Assembly: GCA_003242525.1 (NCBI GenBank)
Contig: QGUU01000021.1
Coordinates: 1-13,860 of the forward strand
Reading direction: 5' to 3'
DNA from: Pseudomonadota bacterium
GTDB lineage: Bacteria; Pseudomonadota; Alphaproteobacteria; Rhizobiales; Rhizobiaceae
Length of the DNA: 13,860 nt
This document shows positions 6,513-13,860 of this stretch, piece after piece (positions within the stretch are counted from its first letter, which is position 1; each line of letters begins with the position of its first letter). The notes below the pieces were generated by a model. That model did no database searches. It saw only the letters and a program-made list of their open reading frames with translations, and was not told the DNA's origin. A program made the translations under genes and the position numbers.

Positions 6513-7921
6513 ATGAGCGCACCGCGCACCCTCTACGACAAGATTTTCGACGACCACGTGGTTGACCGCCAGGAAGACGGAACCTGCCTTCTGTGGATCG
6601 ACCGCCATCTCGTGCATGAGGTGACCAGCCCACAGGCTTTCGAAGGTCTGCGCATGGCCGGCCGCAAGGTCCGCCATCCGGAGAAGACGCTTGCCGTGGT
6701 CGACCACAACGTGCCGACCTCCCCGGACCGCGTGAACGGCATCAAGAACGAGGAGAGCCGCATCCAGGTCGAGGCCCTGGCGAAGAACGCGGCCGACTTC
6801 GGGGTCGAGTATTATTCCGAGAAGGACCGCCGCCAGGGCATCGTCCACATCATCGGGCCGGAACAGGGCTTCACCCTGCCCGGCATGACGATTGTCTGCG
6901 GCGACAGCCATACCTCGACCCACGGCGCTTTCGGCGCACTTGCCCATGGCATCGGGACTTCGGAGGTCGAGCATGTGCTCGCCACGCAGACGCTGATCCA
7001 GAAAAAGGCGAAGAACATGCTGGTGCGCGTCGACGGGCGGCTTCCCGAAGGCGTTACGGCCAAGGACATCATCTTGCCATCATCGGCGAGATCGGTACTG
7101 CGGGCGGCACCGGCTATGTCATCGAATATGCCGGCGAGGCGATCCGCTCGCTGTCCATGGAAGGCCGCATGACCGTGTGCAACATGTCCATCGAGGGTGG
7201 CGCGCGCGCCGGCATGATCGCGCCTGACGAGACCACCTTCGCCTATGTCAAGGACAAGCCGCGCGCGCCGAAGGGCGAGGCCTGGGATGCCGCGCTTTCC
7301 TACTGGAAAACGCTGAAGTCCGATGAAGGCGCCCATTTCGACAAGGTCGTGGTGCTGGACGCCGCCTCCCTTCCGCCGATCGTGACCTGGGGATCCTCGC
7401 CCGAGGATGTCGTGTCGGTCACCGGCGTGGTACCGGACCCGGATCAGATCGAGGACGAGAACAAGCGCAATTCCAAGAAGCGCGCCCTTGAATATATGGG
7501 GCTTCAACCGGGCACGAAGATCACCGACATCGAGCTCGACCGCGTCTTTATCGGCTCCTGCACCAATGGCCGCATCGAGGACCTGCGCGCAGCAGCCGCC
7601 GTCGCGAAGGGACGCAAGGTGCATCCGCGCGTGAGCGCCATGATCGTGCCGGGCTCAGGGCTCGTGAAGGCACAGGCCGAGGCGGAGGGACTGGACAGGA
7701 TATTCATCGAGGCCGGCTTCGACTGGCGCGAACCAGGCTGCTCCATGTGCCTCGCCATGAACGACGACCGCCTGAGGCCGCATGAGCGCTGCGCCTCCAC
7801 CTCGAACCGGAATTTCGAGGGCCGCCAAGGCTTCAAGGGACGTACCCATCTCGTCTCGCCGGCGATGGCCGCGGCCGCCGCAATTGCGGGCCATTTCGTC
7901 GATATTCGCGACTGGAAATAA
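6513..7921 (+). pseudogene. leuC: 3-isopropylmalate dehydratase large subunit, frameshifted by a 1-base deletion
   Basis: Aconitase-family large subunit of isopropylmalate isomerase, which with LeuD interconverts 2- and 3-isopropylmalate in leucine synthesis. Frame 1 covers 6513 to about 7076 ([15 protein letters not shown]... to ...GVTAKDIIL). The protein then continues in another frame from 7079 ([19 protein letters not shown]...) to the stop at 7919-7921. One missing base at about 7076-7077 (TTGCC where TTGGCC or CTCGCC is expected) explains it. Restoring it gives 470 codons (469 residues), the usual rhizobial length. The [4Fe-4S] ligands are intact: GSCTNG with Cys codon 7559-7561, and GCSMC with Cys codons 7739-7741 and 7748-7750. 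Without correction the product ends at 7172 after about 219 residues and is dead. No other lesions are present, so a sequencing or assembly error is at least as likely as a true mutation. Confidence 0.92.
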
Positions 7922-7945
7922 GTTTTTCCGGGCAATGCGCAGACC

Positions 7946-7971
7946 AAAGCCCCGCCGCGCGGCGGGGCTTT
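7946..7971. terminator. bidirectional rho-independent terminator
   Basis: AAAGCCCCGCC and GGCGGGGCTTT form a perfect 11-bp stem around GCGC. The A and T runs at either foot allow it to work in both directions. It serves leuC on the left and the minus-strand gene ending at 7985. Confidence 0.85.
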
Positions 7972-7984
7972 GCACTTTGAGAAC

Positions 7985-8293
7985 TCAAGGGCGGCGAACC
8001 AGTTCGTAGAAGCTGTCACGTCGGCCGGGCAGTTCCTCGGCCACGACCAGCGCCAGTTCATCAGCATCGAAGATCCTGAACCACTCGTCCCATTCCACCA
8101 GATCGTATCCACCCGCATTCGGCGGTCGCTCGGGTCGGTCCACGTCCTCATACGCCGCTTCCCCGAAAACGATACGCAGCATGGGTTGTGTGCCAGATTG
8201 TGGAGAAACATCCACGATGGCTGGATGCCCAGCGCGCCCGGCAGCCCAGTCCCGGATGGCTTCATGCTCGATCAACGTCACCGTGTTCGCCAT
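7985..8293 (-). CDS. conserved hypothetical small acidic protein
   Basis: 102-residue soluble protein, MANTVTLIEHEAIRDW to ...FYELVRRP. It is acidic and rich in W, D and E, with a YDLVEWDEWFRIFD block near the centre-right. It resembles an uncharacterised protein common in rhizobia; no domain or function is recognised. The start at 8293 is chosen over a longer reading to 8320 because AGGAGG (complement of 8302-8307) lies 8 nt before it. It converges on leuC, with the terminator between them, and diverges from the diguanylate cyclase gene across 139 bp. Confidence 0.8.
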   Translation of the reverse strand: MANTVTLIEHEAIRDWAAGRAGHPAIVDVSPQSGTQPMLRIVFGEAAYEDVDRPERPPNAGGYDLVEWDEWFRIFDADELALVVAEELPGRRDSFYELVRRP

Positions 8294-8432
8294 TCCTGTC
8301 GCCTCCTGTTGCGACCGCAACGCCTTCTAGGGCCGCCGGTTCCCTGGGCGATCGCACTTCGCATCCATGTTTAACGCCTTGTTTGCGCCTGTTGTGTAGA
8401 AAAATTCCTGAAGAAAACAGACAGGCGGCGCC

Positions 8433-9656
8433 TTGGACACGGGCCTTCTCGTAGCCCTGCTCAATCCCGGAATCGCGACCGTCCTGGCGGCCGCGTTCCT
8501 TCTTCTTTTCCTGCATCAGAAAGATCGCCCCTATCTGGCGCTCCTATGCGCTGGCTACATCTGTTCGGCGCTGGGCTTCCTGCTGCAATATTTCATCCTT
8601 CCCATAGGCTTCCTGCCGACCAAGTTGATCTCGGCCATCGCCTTTTTGCTGGCGGTCTGCCTTATCGGAAACGCGCTTGTCGCCCGCCACCACCGCCCGC
8701 TTCCCTGGCGCGGAACGGCCGCAGCCGCGCTGGCCGGCCTGGGTGCCTATTGCTGGTTCATGTTCATGGTGCCCGACCTGACATGGCGCGTCCTGTCGCT
8801 GAACCTCGCATGCGGAGCGGTCTCCCTGCTGATCGGGTTCGAACTGAGGAGAATTCCCAAGGCCAACTTCATCGACCGGCTGCTCAATATCTTCGTTCTG
8901 CTGGCAGCGGCAAACTTGATCCTGCGTCCCCTGCTTGTCATCACCATCGACGGACCCTTCGCCGGCTATGACACCTTCTATGGCTCGACATACTGGACAA
9001 CCATGGTCCTGTCGCATGCCCTGGTGTCGCTCATGCTCGCACTCACCTTGTTCACGGCGTCGGCATTCGACATCGTGTCGGCGCTTCGTTCCGATTCATA
9101 CACCGACCCGCTGTCAGGCCTGTTCAATCGCCGCGGCTTTGAGGAGCAGAGTACGGAAGTGCTGGACCATTGCGCCAGGCTGGGCTTGCCCGCCTCGCTC
9201 ATCCTTGCCGATCTCGACCATTTCAAATCCATCAATGACACGCATGGCCATGAAGCGGGCGACCGGGTGATCATGGACTTTGCCAGGCGTTTGCGCGAGG
9301 CAGCAGGAACCCGCGCCATAGCCGGCCGGCTGGGAGGCGAGGAATTCGCGGTGCTGCTGCCGCTGACCGATCTCGCCGGCGCTCGGCTTCTGGCCGAGGC
9401 TTTGCGCACGGCGTTTGCCGCCGCCACGATCGAGGGCCTGCCTGCCGGAACACGAACCACGGCAAGTTTCGGCGTTGCCGCCCGTTCAGGCGACGAGCCA
9501 TTGGTTCCGCTCCTGCGGCGCGCGGACGACGCGCTCTACAAGGCCAAGCAGAGCGGTCGAGATGGCGTACGCGTCTCCTATGAAAGGCCCCCGGCGCCCG
9601 GGTCGACCACTGCGAATCTGGCCGGAACGAACCGGGGCTTCAGCGGCATGGGCTGA
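8433..9656 (+). CDS. membrane-anchored diguanylate cyclase (GGDEF)
   Basis: 407 residues that synthesise cyclic di-GMP from two GTP. The N-terminal half has about six to seven membrane helices (roughly 5-28, 34-55, 62-83, 95-113, 118-136, 150-171, 189-212), an uncharacterised MASE-like sensor. The GGDEF domain spans about 220-385. Its active-site motif is GGEEF at 301-305, with metal-binding D260 in LILADLDHF, N268 in SINDTHGHEAGD, and DDALYKAK at 365-372. All cyclase residues look intact. The allosteric I-site RxxD, expected five residues before GGEEF, is absent: the two key positions are G and A. The start is TTG at 8433, which opens directly on MDTGLLVALL, with CAGGCGG a few nt upstream. 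No EAL domain is present. Its end overlaps the convergent gene by 17 bp. Confidence 0.9.
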   Translation: MDTGLLVALLNPGIATVLAAAFLLLFLHQKDRPYLALLCAGYICSALGFLLQYFILPIGFLPTKLISAIAFLLAVCLIGNALVARHHRPLPWRGTAAAALAGLGAYCWFMFMVPDLTWRVLSLNLACGAVSLLIGFELRRIPKANFIDRLLNIFVLLAAANLILRPLLVITIDGPFAGYDTFYGSTYWTTMVLSHALVSLMLALTLFTASAFDIVSALRSDSYTDPLSGLFNRRGFEEQSTEVLDHCARLGLPASLILADLDHFKSINDTHGHEAGDRVIMDFARRLREAAGTRAIAGRLGGEEFAVLLPLTDLAGARLLAEALRTAFAAATIEGLPAGTRTTASFGVAARSGDEPLVPLLRRADDALYKAKQSGRDGVRVSYERPPAPGSTTANLAGTNRGFSGMG

Positions 9657-9996
9657 GTTCAGGCATCTCGCCATCTGAAAGGCCGTACATGTAGCTTCGG
9701 CCTTTGACGAAAACCGGCGGGCGATAGCAGTCGCGCTGAACCCTACCGACAGATTCCTCGTAATATTCGACGTGAGGGTGAAGCTCGCCCGCCGCCAGAT
9801 AGCCGGCCATCTTCTTCGCCAACGCACCCTCCCCGACCACGATGCGCTTGTAACCTGCAGCGCTTTCGATGACGAGATTGCCGAACGAATCCGCATAGAC
9901 CCGATCCCGCGACCGCGCTTCGGCGGGAATGGTCACGATTGCCGTCCAGCCGGCAAGCAGAACGACCGAGGTGAAAAGTCGGAACTGTGAACGCAT
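9640..9996 (-). CDS. secreted hypothetical protein
   Basis: 118 residues. MRSQFRLFTSVVLLAGWTAIVTIPAEA (described as residues 1-27, hydrophobic core about 8-22) is a signal peptide with an AEA cleavage site, so the mature protein of about 91 residues is periplasmic or secreted. Confidence 0.7.
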   Translation of the reverse strand: MRSQFRLFTSVVLLAGWTAIVTIPAEARSRDRVYADSFGNLVIESAAGYKRIVVGEGALAKKMAGYLAAGELHPHVEYYEESVGRVQRDCYRPPVFVKGRSYMYGLSDGEMPELSPCR

Positions 9997-10040
9997 GGCG
10001 CGTCTCCCTGGGCAGCGATTCGTGCCTCCTGTCCGATACG

Positions 10041-10056
10041 TTAACCTTTTCTTAAC
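10041..10056. promoter_or_regulatory. CtrA-type binding site
   Basis: TTAACCTTTTCTTAAC is an exact match to the TTAA-N7-TTAAC consensus of the alphaproteobacterial cell-cycle regulator CtrA. A third TTAA at 10062-10065 follows with 6-nt spacing. The site lies 45-60 bp upstream of the minus-strand start at 9996 and about 150 bp upstream of the lipoprotein start at 10209. It could overlap the -35 region of the minus-strand gene. The consensus is known; occupancy is inferred. Confidence 0.55.
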
Positions 10057-10158
10057 CATTGTTAAGAGCTTTGGATGGCTCCATACCGTTCACTCGCGGA
10101 TATGGTTAACGCGCCCGTTCTGGTGCGCTCGAACATTCATCACGGAACGCCATACCCC

Positions 10159-10188
10159 TTGATCCCGGCGAACGGGGGCCTGTACTGT
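10159..10188 (+). promoter_or_regulatory. probable promoter of the lipoprotein gene
   Basis: TTGATC (10159-10164), an 18-nt spacer, then TACTGT (10183-10188), just before the GGGAGAA ribosome binding site. It is a moderate match. Confidence 0.4.
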
Positions 10189-10208
10189 CAGCGTGGGAGA
10201 ATCACCAT

Positions 10209-10577
10209 ATGGCGTTACGCCGAACATTTCGGGTGGCGCCTGTCCTTGCCCTGGCGCTCAGCACGGCAGCCTGCGTCGCCCAGCCTGGCCGCCCCACACA
10301 CGGGCCCGGTGGCGGTCCGGTCACCGGCGCGGAGAGCAACAGCACCCCGCAGCCTCGCTCCGCGCGATATGGCTGCGCGGACGGCAGCACCATTACGATA
10401 GAGAATTTCGGCAGTTCCATCCGCCTGAGGGATGCCGAAGGCGCGGAGGCAAGCCTGCCGGCCTCGCCACCCAACCAGAGCAGCCGATTTGGCGTCGAGC
10501 ATGACGCGGTCGTCATTGACGGGCGCGAAGCGCTCATCATGACCGGAGGGCGCGCTCCGCTCAGCTGCAGGCGTTGA
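10209..10577 (+). CDS. MliC-like lipoprotein (putative lysozyme inhibitor)
   Basis: 122 residues. An N-terminal lipoprotein signal ends in STAAC with the lipidated cysteine at C22, so it is anchored in the outer or inner membrane. A Gly/Pro linker (about 25-50) follows. The C-terminal domain (about 53-120) starts YGCADGSTITI and ends ALIMTGGRAPLSC, with C56 and C120 placed as in the disulfide of the MliC/PliC lysozyme-inhibitor fold; VVIDGREALI stands where MliC has its KG-EA strand. The characteristic tryptophan is missing, so the match is suggestive only. GGGAGAA precedes ATG 10209. It is divergent from the secreted protein at 9640-9996 across 212 bp. Function is inferred; lipoprotein export is well supported. 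Confidence 0.7.
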   Translation: MALRRTFRVAPVLALALSTAACVAQPGRPTHGPGGGPVTGAESNSTPQPRSARYGCADGSTITIENFGSSIRLRDAEGAEASLPASPPNQSSRFGVEHDAVVIDGREALIMTGGRAPLSCRR

Positions 10578-10674
10578 GCCGGCAAATCTCCGCAAAGGGC
10601 CTCGATCAAAACGATTGAACCCGCGTGATCGATTAAATCAGACTAAATGACGTTGCCGAAACGGTTTTCCGGCT

Positions 10675-10702
10675 TTGACGCGGTGCGAAAAGAGGGCTAG
10701 AA
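10675..10702 (+). promoter_or_regulatory. probable sdh operon promoter
   Basis: TTGACG (10675-10680), a 16-nt spacer, then CTAGAA (10697-10702). It lies in the 208-bp spacer before sdhC and leaves a leader of about 75 nt. The rest of the spacer (10578-10674) is relatively AT-rich around 10605-10650, with no regulator site I can name. Confidence 0.45.
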
Positions 10703-10741
10703 AACCCGCGTCCAATGTCGCCTTCGGAAATCCGCATGCCG

Positions 10742-10763
10742 TTTTCCGCCTTGGCGCGGAAAA
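10742..10763 (+). promoter_or_regulatory. sdhC leader hairpin
   Basis: TTTTCCGC and GCGGAAAA form a perfect 8-bp stem with a 6-nt loop in the 5' leader, ending 22 nt before ATG 10786 and just before the GGGGGAG ribosome binding site. A role in mRNA stability or translation is possible. Confidence 0.4.
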
Positions 10764-10785
10764 GGACGCCACTACTGGGGGAGCC

Positions 10786-11199
10786 ATGAGCCATTCACCA
10801 GCCACCCGAGGTCCGGCGCTGCGCGCAAGACCGCTTTCGCCTCACCTCACCATCTATCGCTGGCCCATCACCATGACGATGTCGATCATGCATCGCATCA
10901 CGGGCGGTGCGCTCTATGTCGGCGCTGTTCTCGTGGTGTGGTGGCTGGTTGCGGCAGCCACATCCGAGAGTCAGTTCGGCCTTATCGACTGGCTGGTCCG
11001 TTCGTGGTTCGGCAAGCTGGTGCTGTTCGGCTACACCTGGGCGATGTTCCACCACATGCTGGGCGGTCTCCGGCATCTGATATGGGATACCGGCGCCGGG
11101 ATGGACAAGGCCGGCGCATCGAAGCTGGCCTGGGCCACCATTGTCGGGTCCGTACTGCTGACACTGCTCGTCTGGGCAGTCTACATGGCCATTGCGTGA
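10786..11199 (+). CDS. sdhC: succinate dehydrogenase cytochrome b556 subunit
   Basis: 137-residue membrane anchor of complex II with three transmembrane helices (about 36-57, 72-98, 114-135). The signature RPLSPHLTIYRWPITMT at 15-31 leads into SIMHRITG at 33-40; S33 and R37 belong to the quinone pocket. H90 in FHHMLGGLRH aligns with the E. coli haem ligand H84. GGGGGAG precedes ATG 10786. It is the first gene of sdhCDAB, with sdhD starting 7 nt after its stop. Confidence 0.95.
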   Translation: MSHSPATRGPALRARPLSPHLTIYRWPITMTMSIMHRITGGALYVGAVLVVWWLVAAATSESQFGLIDWLVRSWFGKLVLFGYTWAMFHHMLGGLRHLIWDTGAGMDKAGASKLAWATIVGSVLLTLLVWAVYMAIA

Positions 11200-11206
11200 G
11201 GCTGAC

Positions 11207-11590
11207 ATGAGCGACATGAGAACACCTCTTGCCAGGGTGCGCGGGCTTGGCGCCGCACGCGAGGGCACAGGACAGTTCTGGCGCATCCGGCTTTCATCCG
11301 TTGCCCTCATACCGCTGTCCCTGTTTGTCATCGGCTGGATACTGTCCCTGAAGGGAGCTTCCTATGACGAGGTCCGCGCCTCGCTCTCGCAGCCGGTCGT
11401 CACGCTGATCGTCGCGCTCTTCATTGTGGTGAGCCTCGACCACATGCGGCTCGGCATGAAGGAAATCATAGAAGACTACGCACATGCCGAGGGCGGCCGG
11501 CTGACGCTCCTTGTCCTCAACACGTTCTTTACAGTAGCACTCGGCGTCGTGTCGCTCTTCGCGCTCGCCAGGCTGGCATTCGGAGGTTGA
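11207..11590 (+). CDS. sdhD: succinate dehydrogenase hydrophobic membrane anchor subunit
   Basis: 127 residues with three transmembrane helices (about 29-48, 63-80, 100-123). The block [13 protein letters not shown] at 79-91 holds the haem-ligand equivalent H79 and the D90-Y91 quinone-site pair, with the same 11-residue spacing as E. coli H71 and D82-Y83. It pairs with SdhC to bind haem b and ubiquinone in the inner membrane. ATG 11207 is chosen for the GAGG just upstream, overlapping the sdhC stop. sdhA starts 2 nt after its stop. Confidence 0.93.
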   Translation: MSDMRTPLARVRGLGAAREGTGQFWRIRLSSVALIPLSLFVIGWILSLKGASYDEVRASLSQPVVTLIVALFIVVSLDHMRLGMKEIIEDYAHAEGGRLTLLVLNTFFTVALGVVSLFALARLAFGG

Positions 11591-11592
11591 GC

Positions 11593-13425
11593 ATGGCCGG
11601 GCAGGAGAAAAAGGCGGGGCCCGCCTACACCTATGTCGACCACAAGTTCGACGTCGTCGTCGTGGGCGCCGGCGGCGCGGGGCTGCGAGCCACGCTCGGC
11701 ATGGCCGAGCAGGGCCTGCGCACCGCCTGCATCACCAAGGTGTTCCCCACCCGCTCGCACACGGTCGCCGCGCAAGGCGGCATTGCAGCCTCGCTGCAGA
11801 ACATGGGCCCCGACTCCTGGCAGTGGCATCTGTATGACACGGTCAAGGGCTCCGACTGGCTGGGCGATGTCGACGCCATGGAATACATGGTGCGCCACGC
11901 GCCGGAAGCCGTCTACGAGCTCGAGCACTATGGCGTTCCCTTTTCCCGCACCGAGGAGGGAAAGATCTATCAGCGGCCGTTCGGCGGCCACATGATGAAC
12001 TTCGGCGACGGTCCGCCGGTGCAGCGCACCTGCGCGGCGGCCGACCGCACCGGCCATGCCATATTGCACACGCTCTACGGCCAGTCGCTGAAGCACAAGG
12101 CGCAGTTCTTCATCGAATATTTCGCGCTCGACCTCATCATGGAGCCGGACGGCACCTGCACCGGCGTGGTCGCCTGGAACCTCGATGACGGCACCATTCA
12201 CCGCTTCTCGGCCAAGATGGTCGTGCTGGCGACCGGCGGCTATGGCCGCGCCTATTTCTCGTGCACCTCGGCCCACACCTGTACCGGTGACGGCGGCGGC
12301 ATGGTGGCACGTGCGGGCCTGCCCCTGCAGGACATGGAATTCGTCCAGTTCCACCCGACGGGCATCTATGGCGCGGGCTGCCTCATCACTGAGGGCGCGC
12401 GCGGCGAAGGTGGCTATCTCGTCAATTCCGAGGGCGAGCGCTTCATGGAGCGTTACGCGCCCTCGGCGAAGGATCTCGCCTCTCGCGACGTGGTCTCGCG
12501 CTGCATGACGCTGGAAATCCGCGAGGGGAGAGGAGTCGGCAAGAACAAGGATCACATCTACCTGCATCTCGATCACCTCGACCCCGCCGTGCTGCATGAG
12601 CGCCTGCCGGGCATTTCCGAGTCGGCGAGGATTTTTGCCGGTGTGGACGTGACTAAGGAGCCGATCCCGGTGCTGCCCACGGTCCACTACAATATGGGCG
12701 GCATCCCTACCAACTACTGGGGCGAGGCGCTGAACCCGACGCCGGACAGTCCCGACCGGGTCACGCCCGGTCTGATGGCGGTGGGCGAAGCCGGCTGCGC
12801 CTCGGTCCATGGCGCCAACAGGCTCGGCTCCAACTCGCTGATCGACCTGGTCGTGTTCGGCCGGGCCGCGGCGATCCGCGCCGGCCAGGTGGTCGACCGC
12901 AACGCGCCGGTTCCCTCGCCCAATAAGGCCTGCCTCGAAAAGATCATGGATCGTTTCGACCGGCTGCGCCACGCCAACGGCCCTCAGCCCACGGCCGTGC
13001 TGCGTGAAAAAATGCAGCGCGCCATGCAGGAGGATGCGGCGGTGTTCCGCACCCAGGAGACTCTCGAGGCCGGATGCAGGCGCATCACTCAGATCTGGGG
13101 CGAGTTGAAGGACCTGCGGGTGACAGACCGCTCGATGATCTGGAATTCCGATCTGGTGGAGACGCTGGAACTGGAAAATCTGATGGCCAACGCCATAGCC
13201 ACCGTCCACAGCGCCGAGGCGCGCAAGGAGAGCCGCGGCGCGCATGCGCGCGAGGACTTCACGGAGCGCGACGATGTCAACTGGCGCAAGCATACCCTGG
13301 CGCACGTGAGCGCTGACGGCAGGGTAACGCTCTCTTATCGTCCGGTGCACACCGAAACGATGCTTCCTGTCTCGGAAGGCGGCATCGACCCGGCCAAGAT
13401 CGCGCCCAAGGCGCGGGTGTATTGA
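11593..13425 (+). CDS. sdhA: succinate dehydrogenase flavoprotein subunit
   Basis: 610-residue catalytic subunit of complex II that oxidises succinate to fumarate through covalently bound FAD on the cytoplasmic face. The Rossmann motif VVGAGGAG lies at 23-30. The covalent-FAD histidine is H56 in [11 protein letters not shown]. The active-site residues H254 (FHPTG) and R298 (SRDVVSR) match E. coli H242 and R286. A second FAD-binding block, [20 protein letters not shown], is complete. Length and motifs are full, with no lesions. The GGAGGT ribosome binding site overlaps the sdhD stop, indicating tight translational coupling. sdhB begins 10 nt after the stop. Confidence 0.97.
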   Translation: MAGQEKKAGPAYTYVDHKFDVVVVGAGGAGLRATLGMAEQGLRTACITKVFPTRSHTVAAQGGIAASLQNMGPDSWQWHLYDTVKGSDWLGDVDAMEYMVRHAPEAVYELEHYGVPFSRTEEGKIYQRPFGGHMMNFGDGPPVQRTCAAADRTGHAILHTLYGQSLKHKAQFFIEYFALDLIMEPDGTCTGVVAWNLDDGTIHRFSAKMVVLATGGYGRAYFSCTSAHTCTGDGGGMVARAGLPLQDMEFVQFHPTGIYGAGCLITEGARGEGGYLVNSEGERFMERYAPSAKDLASRDVVSRCMTLEIREGRGVGKNKDHIYLHLDHLDPAVLHERLPGISESARIFAGVDVTKEPIPVLPTVHYNMGGIPTNYWGEALNPTPDSPDRVTPGLMAVGEAGCASVHGANRLGSNSLIDLVVFGRAAAIRAGQVVDRNAPVPSPNKACLEKIMDRFDRLRHANGPQPTAVLREKMQRAMQEDAAVFRTQETLEAGCRRITQIWGELKDLRVTDRSMIWNSDLVETLELENLMANAIATVHSAEARKESRGAHAREDFTERDDVNWRKHTLAHVSADGRVTLSYRPVHTETMLPVSEGGIDPAKIAPKARVY

Positions 13426-13435
13426 GGATCGCAGA

Positions 13436-13741
13436 ATGGTCGAACTCGCTCTCCCCAAGAACTCCCAGATCAGGCAGGGCAAGACCTGGCCAAAACCGGA
13501 AGGCGCGACGAACCTTCGGGAATATCGCATCTATCGCTGGTCGCCGGACGATGGCGAGAACCCGCGCGTCGACACCTATTTTGTCGACATGGACGATTGC
13601 GGGCCGATGGTTCTGGACGCGCTCCTGTGGATCAAGAACAAGATCGATCCCACGCTGACGCTGCGCCGTTCCTGCCGCGAGGGCATATGCGGCTCCTGCG
13701 CCATGAACATCGACGGCACCAATACGCTGGCATGCACCAAG
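13436..13741 (+). CDS. sdhB: succinate dehydrogenase iron-sulfur subunit, 5' part
   Basis: The first 102 codons of a protein usually near 260 residues. It passes electrons from FAD to quinone through three iron-sulfur clusters; only the N-terminal [2Fe-2S] domain is present. The cluster ligands C80, C85, C88 and C100 ([10 protein letters not shown]...LAC) are all there. GAGGA precedes ATG 13436. Genuine sequence stops at the AAG codon ending at 13741. Reading on gives the tail LSLIQIRR..., which is translated adapter, not SdhB. The two 4Fe-class clusters and the rest of the gene lie beyond the contig end. Confidence 0.95.
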
Positions 13742-13860
13742 CTGTCTCTTATACAAATCAGACGCTGCCGCCGAAAAGAGAGGAGGGGATTGAGGGTGGC
13801 AAGGCCTTATTAAAATAAGACCATTTTTAATCTCTACATATAGGACCGAAGATATAAGAA
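13742..13860. other. non-genomic tail: Tn5/Nextera adapter read-through
   Basis: From 13742 to 13760 the sequence reads CTGTCTCTTATACAAATCA, two substitutions from the 19-bp Tn5 mosaic end used in Nextera libraries. 13761-13774 reads GACGCTGCCGCCGA, one substitution from the adjoining adapter arm. 13775-13782 (AAAGAGAG) sits where an 8-base index would be. The remainder loosely follows the flowcell-side adapter, then becomes AT-rich noise. The preceding codon is still good sdhB. This stretch should be trimmed. Confidence 0.93.

Noticed and set aside
7070..7082. Programmed ribosomal frameshift in leuC
   Set aside because: There is no slippery heptamer, stimulatory structure or internal Shine-Dalgarno; LeuC is not known to use frameshifting.
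9110..9120. Third copy of the WYL operator (TGTCAGG) in the cyclase gene
   Set aside because: Only one arm is present and it lies inside coding sequence with no promoter.
10100..10110. GGTTAACG as another CtrA site
   Set aside because: It is a single half-site without a partner at 7-nt spacing.
10606..10618. FNR-like box TCAA-N5-TTGA upstream of sdhC
   Set aside because: The half-sites are inverted relative to the TTGAT-N4-ATCAA consensus and the spacing is wrong.
11476..13530. 684-residue open frame on the minus strand opposite sdhA
   Set aside because: It is antisense to a complete sdhA with intact motifs. Its arginine/histidine-rich low-complexity composition is what a GC-rich gene gives in the reverse frame.
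13277..13756. Minus-strand ORF starting MYKRQ at the right end
   Set aside because: Its first residues are translated mosaic-end adapter and the rest is antisense to sdhA/sdhB.
13742..13813. SdhB with a novel arginine-rich C-terminus
   Set aside because: The tail is encoded by adapter sequence, not genomic DNA.

Overview
The window is a GC-rich, densely packed chromosomal segment from an alphaproteobacterium. The closest resemblance is to the Hyphomicrobiales (Rhizobiales), probably Phyllobacteriaceae or Mesorhizobium-like. This rests on the sdhC-sdhD-sdhA-sdhB order, a 41-residue cysteine-free L36, a 469-codon LeuC, a rhizobial-type conserved acidic small protein (7985-8293) and a CtrA-type TTAA-N7-TTAAC box. 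The genus is an inference from protein appearance, not a search. No tRNA, rRNA, CRISPR array, insertion sequence or phage gene was seen.

Layout from left to right. The C-terminal half of a propionyl-CoA synthetase (prpE type) is followed by an SLC13-type permease with two RCK_C domains, whose best-supported start is a CTG codon. Next is a small regulatory cassette: a DUF1127 mini-protein, a DJ-1/PfpI-family protein and a YafY-type HTH-WYL regulator. The promoters of the DUF1127 gene and the regulator gene carry matching 18-bp inverted repeats at the same distance from an extended -10 element. Then come rpmJ (L36) with its own promoter and a leader hairpin, a periplasmic TPR protein, an MgtC/SapB membrane protein, a 38-codon small ORF and leuC, which is broken by a one-base deletion. 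A strong bidirectional terminator separates leuC from a convergent small conserved gene. A membrane diguanylate cyclase follows; its 3' end overlaps a convergent secreted protein. That gene is divergent from an MliC-like lipoprotein across a spacer holding the CtrA-like box. The right end is the succinate dehydrogenase operon sdhCDA plus the first 102 codons of sdhB.

How the genes work together. The sdh genes encode respiratory complex II, linking the TCA cycle to the quinone pool. prpE feeds propionate into central metabolism. leuC is the large subunit of the leucine-pathway isomerase. The DUF1127/DJ-1/WYL cassette looks like a self-contained regulon in which the WYL regulator controls itself and the two genes before it; the inducing signal is unknown.

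Quality warning. The last ~119 bases (from about 13742) are not genomic. They begin with a near-exact Tn5/Nextera mosaic end and adapter. The SdhB C-terminus seen here is therefore artefactual, and the contig stops inside sdhB. The leuC frameshift should be judged with this draft quality in mind.
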